A DNA stretch of 5,834 nucleotides from Limnohabitans sp. (lineage in GTDB: Bacteria > Pseudomonadota > Gammaproteobacteria > Burkholderiales > Burkholderiaceae_C): assembly GCA_018883305.1 (NCBI GenBank), contig VEQI01000226.1, positions 1 to 5,834 on the forward strand, given 5' to 3'. A program made the position numbers and the translations under genes. Below the pieces are notes generated by a model. The model was not told the origin of the DNA, made no database searches, and saw only the letters and a list, made by a program, of their open reading frames with translations. Numbering within the stretch: position 1 is the stretch's first letter; each line of letters opens with the position of its first letter. Positions 5,070 to 5,834 of this stretch are shown here, piece after piece.

Positions 5070-5378
5070 ATGAGTCTCGCCATTCTGGGTCTGTTCAAAG
5101 CCCTCTCACCGCTCTTTCCCGCTTCGCCTCGTCGCTTTGTCCCCGTGGGCATGTCTGCCGCCATGTCGACGCCCCAGGGTGTTTTGCGTCACCCTACGGC
5201 GCCTGCACGCGTGCGCATGCAGCGCCCCTTGCGTGTCACTCGCCTGGTCGATCAGGGCTGTGCCGGATCCAGCGCTGGTCGCATGGTGATGTCCGGCCGC
5301 TTTGACGACGTCTGCGCCGAACTGGACCGCCTGGTGGCGCTTGAATCCGCACGTGAGGCCGCACGCCACCATCACTAA
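5070..5378 (+). CDS. small conserved-looking protein of unknown function, in operon with lexA
   Basis: The product has 102 residues and I cannot assign it to a named family. The N-terminus (1-17, MSLAILGLFKALSPLFP) is hydrophobic and could be an amphipathic or membrane-touching helix. Residues 18-50 are Pro/Arg/Met-rich and look unstructured. The C-terminal part looks like a compact folded core: RPLRVTRLVD (52-61), then SSAGRMVMSGRFDDVCAELDRLVALE (67-92) in two blocks, a beta-like stretch followed by an acidic helix. I have an impression, not checked, that similar C-terminal motifs occur in Burkholderiales hypothetical proteins. The frame is open upstream to 5007, but ATG 5070 has a strong Shine-Dalgarno. 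The 10-nt spacing from lexA predicts co-transcription and so SOS induction. In Pseudomonas the division inhibitor SulA occupies this position, but this protein is shorter and shows no SulA motif that I recognise. Confidence 0.8.
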   Translation: MSLAILGLFKALSPLFPASPRRFVPVGMSAAMSTPQGVLRHPTAPARVRMQRPLRVTRLVDQGCAGSSAGRMVMSGRFDDVCAELDRLVALESAREAARHHH

Positions 5379-5397
5379 CAAGGCACAATCGGGGGCT

Positions 5398-5834
5398 ATG
5401 AATATCGTAATCCTCGATGACTACCAGGACGCGGTCCGAAAACTGGCATGTGCCACCAAGCTTGAAGAGTACCCGGCCAAGGTTTACACCAACACCATCA
5501 AGGGCATTGGTCAATTGGCGGTTCGTCTGAAAGACGCCGAGATCCTGGTGCTGATTCGCGAACGCACCCACATCACGCGTTCACTCATTGAAAAGCTGCC
5601 CCGCTTGCGCATGATTTCCCAAACCGGCAAGGTGGGCGCACACGTGGATGTGGCTGCCTGCACCGAGCGCGGCATCGTGGTGTCTGAAGGCGTGGGCTCT
5701 CCTGTGGCCGCGGCCGAACTCACCTGGGCACTCATCATGGCGGCCATGCGGCGGATTCCCCAGTACATCACCAACCTCAAGCATGGCGTGTGGCAACAGT
5801 CTGGCCTGAAATCGGCCTCCATGCCGCCCAATTT
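5398..5834 (+). CDS. D-2-hydroxyacid dehydrogenase family protein, N-terminal part (3' truncated)
   Basis: ATG 5398 opens a frame that runs off the right edge after 145 codons. The sequence begins MNIVILDDYQDAVRKLAC and includes VLIRERTHITRSLIEKLPRLRMISQTGKVGAHVDVAAC, cited here only in pieces: IRERT at about 53-57, SQTGK at about 74-78. It continues GVGSPVAAAELTWALIMAAM and ends LKSASMPPNF. This is the substrate-binding domain of NAD-dependent D-isomer 2-hydroxyacid dehydrogenases (phosphoglycerate-dehydrogenase-like). The GxGxxG nucleotide loop and catalytic Arg/Glu/His fall outside the window, so activity and substrate cannot be judged. The gap from the previous gene is 19 bp. No good Shine-Dalgarno is seen (GGGGG lies only 2 nt before ATG). 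A CACAAT at 5384-5389 could be a -10 for a very short leader, but there is no matching -35. Confidence 0.92.
   Translation, partial: MNIVILDDYQDAVRKLACATKLEEYPAKVYTNTIKGIGQLAVRLKDAEILVLIRERTHITRSLIEKLPRLRMISQTGKVGAHVDVAACTERGIVVSEGVGSPVAAAELTWALIMAAMRRIPQYITNLKHGVWQQSGLKSASMPPN

Overview
The window looks like ordinary chromosomal DNA of a Burkholderiales betaproteobacterium, most likely of the Comamonadaceae type. This rests on high GC, very tight gene packing, protein sequences that read like that group, and the order exbB-exbD-lpxK-(Trm112-like)-kdsB-adk. No mobile element, CRISPR array, rRNA or tRNA gene was seen.

Left part (1-2566, + strand): a compact gene run with overlapping or abutting ends. 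It holds the tail of an ExbB/TolQ-type proton-channel protein, the ExbD/TolR-type partner, lpxK (lipid A 4'-kinase), a 60-residue Trm112/YcaR-like protein and kdsB (CMP-Kdo synthetase). LpxK and KdsB act in the same Kdo2-lipid A pathway, so this is an envelope-biogenesis operon fronted by an energy-transducing channel pair. A 76-bp gap follows, with a possible extended -10 promoter, and then adk (adenylate kinase, 2643-3299).

Middle (3296-4285, - strand): an L-asparaginase gene that converges on adk. The two genes share a 4-bp TTAA at their stop codons. Its 5' end faces lexA across a 99-bp divergent intergenic region.

Right part (4286-5834, + strand): the divergent region carries one very good and two weaker LexA-box-like sequences, phased 18-19 bp apart. 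They overlie a candidate lexA promoter. lexA (224 aa, all catalytic residues present, linker about 20 residues longer than in E. coli) is followed 10 bp later, behind a strong Shine-Dalgarno, by a small unassigned gene of 102 aa that is probably co-transcribed with it. The window ends inside a D-2-hydroxyacid dehydrogenase gene.

The best candidate for something undescribed is the lexA unit: a tandem operator array controlling lexA plus a small protein of unknown role, with an asparaginase gene sharing the same control region. Everything else is well-known housekeeping sequence.
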